Source: Bartonella machadoae
GTDB lineage: Bacteria > Pseudomonadota > Alphaproteobacteria > Rhizobiales > Rhizobiaceae
Reading direction: 5' to 3'
DNA length: 64,000 bases
NCBI RefSeq assembly: GCF_022559585.1
Contig: NZ_CP087114.1
Span: 1,343,095-1,407,094 of the forward strand
Shown here: piece after piece, positions 1-6,885 of the stretch
Numbering within the stretch: the first letter of the stretch is position 1
How the letters are laid out: every line of letters starts with the position of its first letter
Position numbers and translations under genes: made by a program
Notes under the pieces: model-generated
What the model was told of the DNA's origin: nothing
The model's input: the letters and a program-made list of their open reading frames with translations, nothing else
Database searches by the model: none

Positions 1-56
1 GTACAGTGTACATATTGAAATCTTTATTTATCAATGGGTTATGTGTACAATGTACA
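1..56. promoter_or_regulatory. Two TGTACA-n-TGTACA palindromes, operator-like
   Basis: A perfect 13 bp palindrome (TGTACA, one base, TGTACA) lies at 44-56. A second copy, lacking only its first base at the window edge, lies at 1-12. The two centres are 44 bp apart. They lie downstream of the leftward tail gene, so they could control a gene beyond the left edge. Paired palindromes like these usually bind a dimeric repressor. The binding protein is unknown. Confidence 0.35.
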
Positions 57-245
57 GTCAATTTGAAAAGTTCTAACGCTAGCGATAGTTCGCGCTGTCC
101 TGCCCCGCAACACTCCCAACCCGCTGGAAAGTACCTTTTGCATTGATTTTATTGCATTTTTTCTGGAAAAAGCCAAAATATAAGTGATAATTTGCTTTAA
201 AAATTACAATTAAAGTGAGTAGTGTGTTTACATAGCTTAAGAACA

Positions 246-827
246 TTATTTCTTTTTCTTATTAGCGGCATATTTTTGACGATCAAGTTGTCTCTGGATA
301 TTTTTGATTAATCTCTCATTGGCATATTGTGTAATAGTATTTGCAATTTCTGGCTTGGACATTACTCTAGCAATTGATGGTCCTTCTTGTTTTGCAATAG
401 GGAATTGATCACCATCGGCTCTTTGAAAAACATTGTTGCCCATTTTTAATTCAACACGCTTTGGAAAACTCCCACCTCGAATAAAAGCATGGGGTAAGAT
501 TTCTTTTTTGCCAAACATTGTGTAGGTCACACCATGTTTTGTTTCTCTTGTTTTAAAAAATTTAAGAGGTATTGGTGTTCCAGAACCAATGATATCTGTC
601 TCGAGAAGCTGTGCTGTAGCCTTGCCTTTAATATAAACACCTTTCTTGATACGCTTTGATTGGGCGGATGTAAGTTTAGAAACTTTCTTTTCGGCAAAGC
701 GCTCTACTTGTTTTGCTGCGGTATTTACAGCATTACGCAAAGCCCAATTAAGGCGTGGAGCTTGAAGATTTGTAAAGGTATCCTTTGCTTGTTGAAGATA
801 CCATTTTTGGTGGATAATTAATTTCAA
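246..827 (-). CDS. Phage minor tail protein Z-like (gpZ family)
   Basis: This 193-residue protein resembles the minor tail protein Z family of lambdoid phages, which acts at tail completion near the head-tail joint. The N-terminal half is basic and helical (residues 15-70), the middle is rich in beta structure around the GSGTPIPLKFFKTRETK segment, and the C-terminus is a helix ending in a lysine run. The start is TTG, and it nearly abuts the stop of the upstream gene (3 bases apart), so translational coupling is likely. It is the leftmost gene in the window, so the rest of the morphogenesis cluster should continue off the left edge. Family assignment is from overall resemblance, not from a catalytic motif. 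Confidence 0.55.
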   Translation of the reverse strand: MKLIIHQKWYLQQAKDTFTNLQAPRLNWALRNAVNTAAKQVERFAEKKVSKLTSAQSKRIKKGVYIKGKATAQLLETDIIGSGTPIPLKFFKTRETKHGVTYTMFGKKEILPHAFIRGGSFPKRVELKMGNNVFQRADGDQFPIAKQEGPSIARVMSKPEIANTITQYANERLIKNIQRQLDRQKYAANKKKK

Positions 828-830
828 CTT

Positions 831-1151
831 CTAAGCCTTTTTTGGAGTAGATGTTGCTGTCTTAGAAACTTTAGATGTTTTGGTTTGTTTGGGTGTGGTT
901 TCCTCTACCACTGATTCAGTTGATGTTTGCCCATTTTTATTTTCTTCTTTTTCAACCTTTTCACTTGTCTTATCAGGCTTTGCATTTGTTTTGCTTTCAA
1001 CAAAAGGTTTTGCAGCATTGGCACGCTTAAGACGAGCATAGACCTGATTAGAAATTTCAACAAAAGGGGTATTTTGTGTAGAAGGTTCAAAACGAACGGT
1101 GCTTTTATTGTCGCCAACGACACAGATTGGTTTAGTGATGACAGCTTTCAT
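831..1151 (-). CDS. Small phage structural-region protein, lysine/threonine-rich tail
   Basis: The protein has 106 residues if it starts at the ATG at 1151, which has a good ribosome binding site (GGAGCA, three bases upstream). A longer reading to 1187 is possible but has no such site. Residues 1-50 look globular (beta-rich, with FVEISNQVYARLKRANAAKPF). Residues 55-106 are low-complexity Lys/Thr/Glu/Ser and probably disordered. It lies directly upstream of the tail protein and is probably cotranscribed. The head-tail region of many phages carries such small proteins, but I do not recognise the family. Confidence 0.6.
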   Translation of the reverse strand: MKAVITKPICVVGDNKSTVRFEPSTQNTPFVEISNQVYARLKRANAAKPFVESKTNAKPDKTSEKVEKEENKNGQTSTESVVEETTPKQTKTSKVSKTATSTPKKA

Positions 1152-1187
1152 TATTGCTCCTTTTGAGGAATGATTTAATGACATCAT

Positions 1188-1471
1188 GCGTCAAATATTG
1201 ATGTTTACACTGTGAAAAATGGACAAGCCAGAATTACCAAGAAAACCGGGCTCTTTAGCCATGTTTCAGGTCCATATTTTACCAAATTTTTAGGGAACAT
1301 TTTTGAATTTTAGACGCAATACGACTAGTGCAGTATTGTCATTAAATAGGATTTTTTACACGATGTCAATAGAAAAAATCATCATCTAGTATTTTTTTAT
1401 TTTTTTGATCAAAATCTGGTGTTTTTAGAAACAAAATAGCATATGTTGACGCACTCAAAAAGCAAGAAATT
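1188..1471. other. Intergenic stretch, no supported gene
   Basis: This 284 bp stretch separates the leftward tail genes from the leftward hicAB pair and probably carries the promoter of the former. A short reading frame (about 22 codons, 1193-1261, leftward) exists but has no ribosome binding site I trust. Confidence 0.4.
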
Positions 1472-1867
1472 CTAAATATTAAGCTCGTGACGCGCTGCTG
1501 TTGCCAAAAAAGCAGATCTTGTTAAGCCTCTTTCTTGTGCACAATTATCAATGGCACGTAAAAGTCCTCGTTCAATAGATATATTCATACGTACCACTTC
1601 AGCATCATTTTCAATAAAGGGGACTTGTATTAAAAAAGCTCCTTCTGCCAAAGCTGTTTTGACAGATTGCTGTTGTATGACTTCTTCAAATTTTAAGGGC
1701 ATAGGCACTGTATCCATATCTTCACAATAAAGTTGAAGGGCTTCAGTTGCATTTGTGATGAGATTTTTTTCTTCATCCGCAGCAGAAAAAAGTCCTTCAA
1801 AGTCAGGAAACTGAACACCAAAAGCAGAATCTTCATCTTTATGAACAAGAGCAAAAAATCTTTTCAT
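1472..1867 (-). CDS. hicB: HicB antitoxin (first HicAB module)
   Basis: HicB-family antitoxins bind and neutralise the HicA RNA-cleaving toxin and repress their own operon. Residues 1-60 have the partially degraded RNase H-like HicB fold (FGVQFPDFEGLFSAADE, NATEALQLYCED). Residues 90-131 (MNISIERGLLRAIDNCAQERGLTRSAFLA) are a ribbon-helix-helix DNA-binding segment. It overlaps hicA by 4 bp, with the toxin first, as is usual for this family. It sits in a prophage with two other toxin-antitoxin pairs, which suggests a role in prophage maintenance or phage defence (inference). Confidence 0.9.
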   Translation of the reverse strand: MKRFFALVHKDEDSAFGVQFPDFEGLFSAADEEKNLITNATEALQLYCEDMDTVPMPLKFEEVIQQQSVKTALAEGAFLIQVPFIENDAEVVRMNISIERGLLRAIDNCAQERGLTRSAFLATAARHELNI

Positions 1868-2064
1868 TCTTCTTCTCCTTTTTTCAACCAGCCTGCTTGT
1901 TGCGCAATAGAACGTGCTGTACCAATAGGAAGATTTTTTTTAGGATGTGGGACAATAACAACTTTATCATCTTTTTTTAATTTATGATGAGAACCTCTCA
2001 CTTTCACAAGTTCAAAGCCATCACGCTTTAATTTTGCAATGATTTTTCGGCTATCTTGTTCCAT
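1864..2064 (-). CDS. hicA: HicA mRNA-interferase toxin (first HicAB module)
   Basis: This 66-residue toxin has the double-stranded-RNA-binding-like HicA fold. The conserved GSHHKL motif (residues 24-29) carries the catalytic histidine, and the VPHPKKNLPIGTARSIAQQAGW segment matches the C-terminal family signature. HicA cleaves mRNA and stops translation when not bound by HicB. It is the first gene of the operon, immediately downstream of a palindrome that is probably the HicB operator. Length and motifs are intact, so it should be functional. Confidence 0.92.
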   Translation of the reverse strand: MEQDSRKIIAKLKRDGFELVKVRGSHHKLKKDDKVVIVPHPKKNLPIGTARSIAQQAGWLKKGEEE

Positions 2065-2078
2065 TCTCTAAACTCATA

Positions 2079-2098
2079 ATGTGTAAATATATACACAT
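2079..2098 (-). promoter_or_regulatory. Operator-like palindrome upstream of hicAB
   Basis: An inverted repeat, ATGTGTA then six bases then TACACAT, lies 15 bp upstream of the hicA start. Ribbon-helix-helix HicB proteins bind such short palindromes, so this is the likely autorepression site. The assignment rests on position and symmetry only. Confidence 0.5.
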
Positions 2099-2133
2099 TT
2101 TAGTCAATTTTTCATCTGATGTCAATTCTTTGT

Positions 2134-2670
2134 TTAATGGTTGAAATGTTTGTGAAGCGCATCAAGTACAATACAGAGTGAATTAACAAGATGCGGTAGC
2201 ATTTGATCTTCTATAATAAGGTATTGTAACGCAGCGTAAAGATTAAACTGTCGATTTAAAGCTTGTGTTTCTTTTACTACGTCTTGCATACTTAAAAACT
2301 GTTCGGTTGCAAATTCAACCCATTTCTCTCTTGCTCTATCATCAGAAGAGGATGGCATTTCATTATAAACCGCATTAGGCAATGCCTTTGCACAGAGATA
2401 ATCATTTTTTACTTCAAGGTATTTTTGTGCAGCTTCATATTGATCTTGATTGAGTTTCCCTTGCAAATAAAGCCGCCCGATATAGGTACCAGCAAGCGGA
2501 TTTTTGGCATCTTCTATGGACAAACCAAAGCGTTTAGCACGCATTTCTATTGCCAATTGATCAACAGGTTCACGCGGTGTTTTTGCTCTTGAGATGCGTC
2601 CATTTGGTTCTCTTACACATCCCTTAATTCGTGGACGTCCACGTTTTGCTCGTTTCTTTTTCTTTGTCAT
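2134..2670 (-). CDS. Phage protein of unknown function with basic N-terminus
   Basis: Starting at the ATG at 2670 gives 178 residues; a TTG three codons earlier is the alternative. The first 35 residues are strongly basic (KKKKRAKRGRPRIKG, then REPNGRISR), like a nucleic-acid-binding tail. Residues 45-100 hold a helical region including LAGTYIGRLYLQGKLNQDQYEAA. I have seen similar proteins in other alphaproteobacterial prophages but know no function. It directly follows ssb (the ssb stop is about 10 bp upstream), so it is probably expressed with the DNA-replication genes. DNA binding is an inference from charge. Confidence 0.65.
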   Translation of the reverse strand: MTKKKKRAKRGRPRIKGCVREPNGRISRAKTPREPVDQLAIEMRAKRFGLSIEDAKNPLAGTYIGRLYLQGKLNQDQYEAAQKYLEVKNDYLCAKALPNAVYNEMPSSSDDRAREKWVEFATEQFLSMQDVVKETQALNRQFNLYAALQYLIIEDQMLPHLVNSLCIVLDALHKHFNH

Positions 2671-2679
2671 ATTTTTCAA

Positions 2680-3132
2680 TCAGAATGGAATAGCATCATT
2701 GACAGGTTTTCCATAATCAGCAGCTCCTGAAGTAGCAGCATAACTTTGAGCAGTGACCGGTAAAGGGGTAGGGGATGCAGATTGGTCTTTCTTTGCATCA
2801 AGTAAATACAATTCACCTTTGAATTGTGGCAAGACAATCTCTGTTGCAAGATGTTCGCCACCATTTCTATCTTTCCATTTGCGGGTTTGTAATTTGCCTT
2901 CTACATAGACCTTTGAACCTTTATTGAGATATTGAAGAGCAATTTTTGCCAGATGTGGATTAAAAATCACAACAGAATGCCATTCCGTTTTGTCGACTCT
3001 TTGATTGGTTGCCTTATCAGTATAGCTTTCAGAAGTTGCCATACGAAAATTAACTACCTCAGTCCCATTATTCATTGTTTTGCTTTCGGGATTAGCCCCC
3101 AAATGCCCAATTAGCATCACTTTGTTCAGCAT
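2680..3132 (-). CDS. ssb: Single-stranded DNA-binding protein, phage copy
   Basis: This 150-residue protein coats single-stranded DNA during phage replication and recombination. The OB fold covers residues 1-110: NKVMLIGHLGANPE, then FRMATSESYTDK, then KTEWHSVVIF, then GSKVYVEGKLQTRKW. A flexible Pro/Ser-rich linker follows, and the protein ends in DAIPF, the acidic tip that recruits partner proteins. It is shorter than typical chromosomal SSBs. It is transcribed leftward together with the replication genes. Its product could work with the ERF annealing protein encoded near 15.2 kb. Confidence 0.93.
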   Translation of the reverse strand: MLNKVMLIGHLGANPESKTMNNGTEVVNFRMATSESYTDKATNQRVDKTEWHSVVIFNPHLAKIALQYLNKGSKVYVEGKLQTRKWKDRNGGEHLATEIVLPQFKGELYLLDAKKDQSASPTPLPVTAQSYAATSGAADYGKPVNDAIPF

Positions 3133-3295
3133 GTTTTTTTACCTTAAATTTGTGCTTTAATACGTGCTAAATCTTAGCATAATATTTATATTTATTCAAT
3201 ATTATCAATTATTAATAACAGTTTTTTAAAGTATTGCATTATATTAATTGTGCAAAAAAACATCAATAGTTCAGTATTTATTTAAAATCCTTGAT

Positions 3296-3313
3296 ATACA
3301 TACAAAAATGTAT
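3296..3313 (+). promoter_or_regulatory. Palindrome upstream of brnTA
   Basis: ATACAT, six bases and ATGTAT form a perfect inverted repeat 12 bp before the brnT start. BrnA antitoxins repress their own promoter through such sites. The role here is inferred from position. Confidence 0.4.
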
Positions 3314-3324
3314 TAACATAAGAT

Positions 3325-3624
3325 ATGAAAATAAGATTTGAGTGGGATAAAACTAAAGCAAAAAGTAATCTTAGAAAGCACCATGTGAGTTTTGAAATAG
3401 CCGCACGTGTTTTTGCAGACCCATTCGCCATGGTTAGACAAGACCGTATTGAAAACGGAGAATATCGTTGGCAAACTTTGGGACTTGTGGATGGTTTTTT
3501 ACTGCTACTCGTAGCGCATACTATCCATGACGATAAAGAGGGCATAGAGGTAATCCGTATTATTTCAGCGCGGCGAGCCAATTCGAAAGAAAGGAAACGT
3601 TATGAAGAAGAAAGTTCGTTATGA
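3325..3624 (+). CDS. brnT: BrnT ribonuclease toxin
   Basis: BrnT toxins are RelE-fold ribonucleases that block translation. The 99-residue sequence shows the family signatures: FEWDKTKAKSNLRKHHVSFE near the N-terminus, FADPFAMVRQDR in the middle, and IRIISARRANSKERKRYEE at the C-terminus, where the arginines are expected to be catalytic. The gene overlaps brnA by 23 bp, the usual toxin-first arrangement. It points rightward while its neighbours point left, so it is an independent cassette. Confidence 0.92.
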   Translation: MKIRFEWDKTKAKSNLRKHHVSFEIAARVFADPFAMVRQDRIENGEYRWQTLGLVDGFLLLLVAHTIHDDKEGIEVIRIISARRANSKERKRYEEESSL

Positions 3625-3907
3625 AATTGATGTAGGTAACTTATCACCTTTGACAGATGAACAGAGAGTTGAAATTGATAAACTGGCTGCAATGCCGGAC
3701 AGCGCAATTGATCATAGCGATATTCCGACGCTTGATGATGCATTCTGGAAAAACGCCGTTCGCAATCCATTTTATAAACCAACGAAAACTGTTACAACAG
3801 TGCGTGTAGATTCAGACGTGTTAGCATGGCTTAAAAGTCAAGGAAAAGGCTATCAAACACGGATCAATGCTATCTTACGTGATGCTATGATGCGTTCAAT
3901 ACGTTAA
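3602..3907 (+). CDS. brnA: BrnA antitoxin
   Basis: This 101-residue antitoxin pairs with BrnT. Its N-terminal half should wrap the toxin (LTDEQRVEIDKLAAMPD, and DIPTLDDAFWKNA). Its C-terminal half carries the ribbon-helix-helix DNA-binding domain (TVRVDSDVLAWLKSQGKGYQTRINAILRDAM), with the GKGYQTRIN core typical of the family. It is expected to repress the operon from the palindrome upstream of brnT. Confidence 0.92.
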   Translation: MKKKVRYEIDVGNLSPLTDEQRVEIDKLAAMPDSAIDHSDIPTLDDAFWKNAVRNPFYKPTKTVTTVRVDSDVLAWLKSQGKGYQTRINAILRDAMMRSIR

Positions 3908-3992
3908 TATTCACTCCATCTTTTAAGGCGAGGTGAAAGTCAGCAGTCCACTCAACTAAGCAGCTTTTGCTATGGGATTTGTTAAACCCCAC

Positions 3993-4487
3993 TTAGCTTC
4001 TCCAACTTTTAAGCTTTTCAAAAGACAAAACTTCTATATAGGTTTTGTAGTTCTTGTGGTAACCAAAATATCGCATACCATCGTTTGTTTTAGTTAAATC
4101 CAAAAACCTGCAAGATCTTCTCATATTTTCAGTTAAATCGCAGACAATATAGCAAAATACAGGAATATTTTGAGATGGTGGTATTGGACATCCATCTACC
4201 GTGAAAGCCTCACCTTTACGAACTTTTTCTAAATAATCAAAAACATGCGTAACTGGGCTTTTACCCATTGGATCTCTTTCATTTTCTGTTGGTTGTTCGA
4301 TATTTACGATTATAATGGATTCAAGTGGAAAAGACTTGGTTTCAGAAACTAAAAAAGGACCGTCGTATATATGCTTAAAGTCATAAAAATCAGTTTTTAT
4401 AAAACCATTATTTTTTTTCAGATGGACATCAAGCATATCAAGGAGAAACTTAGTATCTCCATCAGATTGGGGTGTTAATTTGTTCAC
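3993..4487 (-). pseudogene. Carboxy-terminal fragment of a large ATPase-like protein
   Basis: The open frame gives 164 residues. The segment from IPVFCYIVCDLTENMRRSC to DGMRYFGYHKNYKTYIEVLSFEKL resembles the C-terminal end of large GHKL-type (HSP90/MutL-like) ATP-binding proteins found in defence-related loci. The ATPase domain itself is absent, and the frame ends soon after that motif. I therefore read it as a truncated remnant, though it could be a free-standing small gene. It lies in the toxin-antitoxin-rich part of the prophage. The resemblance is from memory and needs a profile search. Confidence 0.45.
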
Positions 4488-4909
4488 TGAACGCTCCTAT
4501 TGTTGAAATCACGTGTTAATTTCTGCCAACTCCTGAAAAAAATGATGATTTCAATTTCTTAAATTATTTTTTTATATAAAGTTATAAACTACTTTGTCTT
4601 CTCTCGCCTCCACTTGAAATCATTATAACATATTGAATCTACAATATGAATCCCATTTTTACTTTTTAATTGTTTATTTTTTAAATTAAATCCACGTCGT
4701 TATTTATACTGTTGTAAAAATAATTTTATCAGAGATAATAGGTTCTCTATAATCACTACTAATTTCAGTACAGTCAATTTTTCTTCTGCTCGTTTTCAAA
4801 AAATATTCTCTAAATAAAAGAGCTTATATCAAACTTTTTTGTTCGATTTATTGTTGACTATCGAACTTTTATGTGCGATAGTTATTTTATGAATTGAGGA
4901 GGAGGGTAA
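4488..4909. other. AT-rich intergenic stretch between the ATPase remnant and the second hicAB
   Basis: No reading frame here is worth calling. The right end carries the second hicAB promoter and operator. The rest may be decayed upstream sequence of the truncated gene at 3993-4487. Confidence 0.4.
4854..4882 (+). promoter_or_regulatory. Promoter with overlapping operator for second hicAB
   Basis: TTGACT (4854-4859) and GATAGT (4877-4882) are spaced 17 bp apart, as for a sigma-70 promoter. An inverted repeat, ACTATCG (4857-4863) and CGATAGT (4876-4882), covers both elements, so a bound dimer would block RNA polymerase. This suits autorepression by the HTH-type HicB encoded downstream. Confidence 0.55.
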
Positions 4910-5101
4910 ATGAAACGAGAAGCACTGCTTAGAGAATTACGTAAAGAAGCTAGAAAAAGAGGCATTCATTACAGTGAAGCTCCTGATGCAGGAAAAGGAT
5001 CGCATTATTTGGTAACTTTTGGAGACAAAACAACCGTTGTAAAATCTGGTGAATTGACGCCACTTTATGTGAAAATAATAAAAAAACAGTTGGGGGTATG
5101 A
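4910..5101 (+). CDS. hicA: HicA toxin (second HicAB module)
   Basis: This 63-residue HicA-family mRNA interferase is clearly different in sequence from the copy at 1864. The N-terminal helix (REALLRELRKEARKRG) is followed by GKGSHYLVTFGDKTTVV, which holds the conserved Gly-Ser-His catalytic motif, and by a C-terminal LTPLYVKIIKKQLG segment. A strong ribosome binding site (GAGGAGGAGGG) precedes the start. The antitoxin gene follows after 70 bp. Confidence 0.9.
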   Translation: MKREALLRELRKEARKRGIHYSEAPDAGKGSHYLVTFGDKTTVVKSGELTPLYVKIIKKQLGV

Positions 5102-5171
5102 AACTTCAATTCAAACGGTTTGATTACTTTTCGTTTCAAATCCATCTCAGTAATGATAAGGAGACTTAAAT

Positions 5172-5600
5172 ATGGAATATACCTATCAAGCAAAGCTGGA
5201 ATCTGATCCAGATGGTGGTTTTGTCGTAACTTTTCCAGATGTACCTGAAGCAATAACAGCTGGAGAAAATCGAGCAGAGGCGTTAGAAAATGCTGTTGAA
5301 GCGTTGGGACTAGCGTTACGTAGCTATCCTATGCGTGGTTTACCTTTACCTACACCACAGAAGTATAAGGGTCTTGTAGCGGTAACGGTAGACGCATGGA
5401 ATGCTCTCAAACTAGCAGTAGTAGAAGCCTTTAATAATGCTAATATCACAAAAACAGAATTAGCTAATCGTCTTGGCAAGAAAGAAACAGAAGCGCGTCG
5501 CATTCTTGATCTAAACTATCCAACTAAACTTCAAACATTGGAGCAAGCACTAGCAGTGCTAGGTAAGCAAGTTGTGATTATAATCAAAGATGCAGCTTAA
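5172..5600 (+). CDS. hicB: HicB antitoxin with HTH domain (second HicAB module)
   Basis: This 142-residue antitoxin has the HicB RNase H-like domain at residues 1-65 (MEYTYQAKLESDPDGGFVV, then FPDVPEAITAGENRAEALENA). Residues 75-140 form an XRE-type helix-turn-helix (NANITKTELANRLGKKETEARRILDL). The other HicB in this window uses ribbon-helix-helix, so the two modules should not cross-regulate. AAGGAGA precedes the ATG at good spacing. The gene converges on an antirepressor gene across a shared hairpin. Confidence 0.92.
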   Translation: MEYTYQAKLESDPDGGFVVTFPDVPEAITAGENRAEALENAVEALGLALRSYPMRGLPLPTPQKYKGLVAVTVDAWNALKLAVVEAFNNANITKTELANRLGKKETEARRILDLNYPTKLQTLEQALAVLGKQVVIIIKDAA

Positions 5601-5639
5601 GATCATCCTCCCCACTTTGAAAGTGGAGAAGATGAGATC
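5601..5639. terminator. Bidirectional hairpin between hicB and antirepressor
   Basis: CCACTTT and AAAGTGG (5612-5626) form the core stem. CATC/GATG and GATC/GATC pairs extend it outward. It lies between two convergent stop codons and could end both transcripts. Confidence 0.5.
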
Positions 5640-5650
5640 ATATTTTAAAT

Positions 5651-6184
5651 CTAAGCAGCTTTTGTCACAGATCTTTCTAACACCTGTTTCGCTTCTTTGA
5701 TTAAGGCTTTGTACTGCCTGTTTTCTTCGTCTACTCTAAAAGCATCTATAAGACGCATATGAATTGGACCTAAAAGATATAAAACTTTTTCACCAGCATT
5801 CATACCCTCCCAATAACTTGGCAAATCAAAACGTGTATCACTATCATAATCAACAGATTGGCTTTTTAGTTTTTTTTCACACTCAATAAAGTAACGACGA
5901 GCTTGACGTCCTTTCTCGTTGCGTTCAACCATAGAAAGTTCTTTCGCCATGTCTAGAGTGATATAATATTCTGTACTTGGACGACCGCTTTTAGGTTTTA
6001 CTCTTTTTTGAGTAAAATTCACAAAGTCTTGATTTTCTTGGAAATCATACTCTTCTATCCGCCGCGCAATCCAATCATTGAAACGCACATTAACTTCCAA
6101 AAACGTATATAATTCGCGTGCATTGACAGTTTGAACTGTTTCTTGTCCAATAGCTTGTTCTGATATTTTAATTAGAGTATTCAT
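5651..6184 (-). CDS. AntA/AntB-family phage antirepressor (copy A)
   Basis: This 177-residue protein belongs to the AntA/AntB antirepressor family, which inactivates the prophage repressor and so triggers lytic growth. The AntA/B domain spans residues 8-110: QTVNARELYTFLEVNVRFNDWIARRI, DFQENQDFVNF, and YYITLDMAKELSMVERNEKGRQARRYFIECE. A C-terminal region (115-177) contains WEGMNAGEKVLYLLGP and a helical end in TKAA. Copy B at 12980 shares both parts, nearly identical in the C-terminal half but diverged at residues 28-70. Expression is probably governed by the structured leader and c4-like RNA upstream. Confidence 0.9.
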   Translation of the reverse strand: MNTLIKISEQAIGQETVQTVNARELYTFLEVNVRFNDWIARRIEEYDFQENQDFVNFTQKRVKPKSGRPSTEYYITLDMAKELSMVERNEKGRQARRYFIECEKKLKSQSVDYDSDTRFDLPSYWEGMNAGEKVLYLLGPIHMRLIDAFRVDEENRQYKALIKEAKQVLERSVTKAA

Positions 6185-6299
6185 AATATTGGTTCCTTTG
6201 TTTTAAAAGTTTAAGTATCCAGGGCTAAAACAACCGAACCAATTCAGTCCTTCACGTCTTTAGGTTACCCTTGGACATCCACGTGAAGACCCTGGACTA
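6185..6299 (-). promoter_or_regulatory. Structured leader of antirepressor A with anti-ribosome-binding-site segment
   Basis: On the minus strand, AGTCC and TTCACGT pair with ACGTGAA and GGACT to give a 12 bp interrupted stem (plus-strand span 6245-6299). The following ATTGGTTC (6243 to 6236) is perfectly complementary to GAACCAAT (6195 to 6188), which overlaps the end of the ribosome binding site AAAGGA. It also complements AACCAAT in the upstream RNA (6349 to 6343). This layout suggests that translation of the antirepressor is controlled by alternative RNA pairing. Confidence 0.6.
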
Positions 6300-6367
6300 A
6301 TTAAATGAAGAGCAACAGATCTTTCGGGATACTGTTGAACCGATTGGTTACAGGTGTTTTAAGCCTA
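6300..6367 (-). ncRNA. c4-like antisense RNA, copy A
   Basis: A hairpin with arms CAACAG and CTGTTG, inner ATC/GAT and loop CCGAAA covers 6313-6337. Just 5' of it lies the segment AACCAAT (6349 to 6343), complementary to the anti-RBS leader of the antirepressor. A conserved stretch, CTTAAAACACCT, begins the RNA. The same order and the same CCGAAA loop recur upstream of antirepressor B. In phages P1 and P7 the c4 RNA controls the antirepressor by this kind of pairing. Family membership is inferred from architecture and context. Confidence 0.6.
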
Positions 6368-6373
6368 TCTCGT

Positions 6374-6401
6374 AACCTAATAGCTTTAAAAAATTTGTCA
6401 A
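6374..6401 (-). promoter_or_regulatory. Candidate promoter of c4-like RNA A / antirepressor A
   Basis: A minus-strand TTGACA (6401 to 6396) is followed after 16 bp by TAGGTT (6379 to 6374). The RNA would begin near 6367. The equivalent promoter in copy B has the same TTGACA and the same distance to the first conserved RNA element. Confidence 0.5.
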
Positions 6402-6418
6402 GTTGTTCATGAAATCAT

Positions 6419-6757
6419 CTAGCATTTTATCGTGTCCTTTTGGGTTACAAGGGCTTTAATTTCCTTGTTGATTTCATCTATGAGGGGCTCGTAATTCAAG
6501 ACGCTTTTAGGCACTCTACCGCCATAAACCCACGCTTTCACTTGCGCTTTGGTACTGTAATCTGCATTTTTTGGTATAGTGTAATACTGCCCACCATCAA
6601 ATTTTTCACACTCTCTTGCGCCATCTTCGTATTCGTAGAGATTGTAAAAATATTCAGCTGCTCCATCCCCCCATGGTACATATCCGACAGCTGTTGCAAC
6701 AAATTTTTTTTGCGGTTGTTTACGTTTTGTTAAGAACAAATCTTTGAAAATTCCCAT
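6419..6757 (-). CDS. Unrecognised prophage protein
   Basis: I place the start at the ATG at 6757, four bases after the stop of a small upstream ORF, giving 112 residues. A TTG start at 6799 would give 126 residues but overlaps that ORF. The protein contains aromatic-rich beta-like sequence (FVATAVGYVPWGDGAAEYFYNLYEYEDG, shown here only as a landmark at roughly residues 20-45) and a helical C-terminus with LIDEINKEIKALV. No family recognised. It lies just upstream of the c4-like RNA promoter of antirepressor A. Confidence 0.55.
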   Translation of the reverse strand: MGIFKDLFLTKRKQPQKKFVATAVGYVPWGDGAAEYFYNLYEYEDGARECEKFDGGQYYTIPKNADYSTKAQVKAWVYGGRVPKSVLNYEPLIDEINKEIKALVTQKDTIKC

Positions 6758-6761
6758 GCTT

Positions 6762-6863
6762 TTATTCCATAATTTTACCAATTGGTCTATTTTCCTCAAA
6801 AATGACTATACAGAGCGCTTTTAGATTCTTATGTTGAATTTCATCAAAAAAATATTGTGCCAT
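6762..6863 (-). CDS. Small ORF of 33 codons upstream of the 6419-6757 gene
   Basis: The ATG at 6863 is preceded by the purine-rich GAGAGAAAT. The frame reads MAQYFFDEIQHKNLKAL and continues to a stop at 6762-6764, four bases before the next gene's ATG. The tight stop-start spacing suggests translational coupling. The product is unrecognised, and its coding status rests on spacing alone. Confidence 0.4.
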   Translation of the reverse strand: MAQYFFDEIQHKNLKALCIVIFEENRPIGKIME

Positions 6864-6885
6864 ATTTCTCTCATTAGTGTAAAAA

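Noticed and set aside
1187..1452. TGCGTCAA and TTGACGCA as ends of a small mobile element
   Set aside because: Eight-base inverted repeats 250 bp apart are expected by chance, no target duplication is seen, and the inner sequence shows no transposon features.
3905..3975. AAAAGCTGCTTA resembles the 3' end of the antirepressor and YqaJ genes, suggesting a third copy
   Set aside because: The match covers only the last four codons and stop; nothing upstream is similar.
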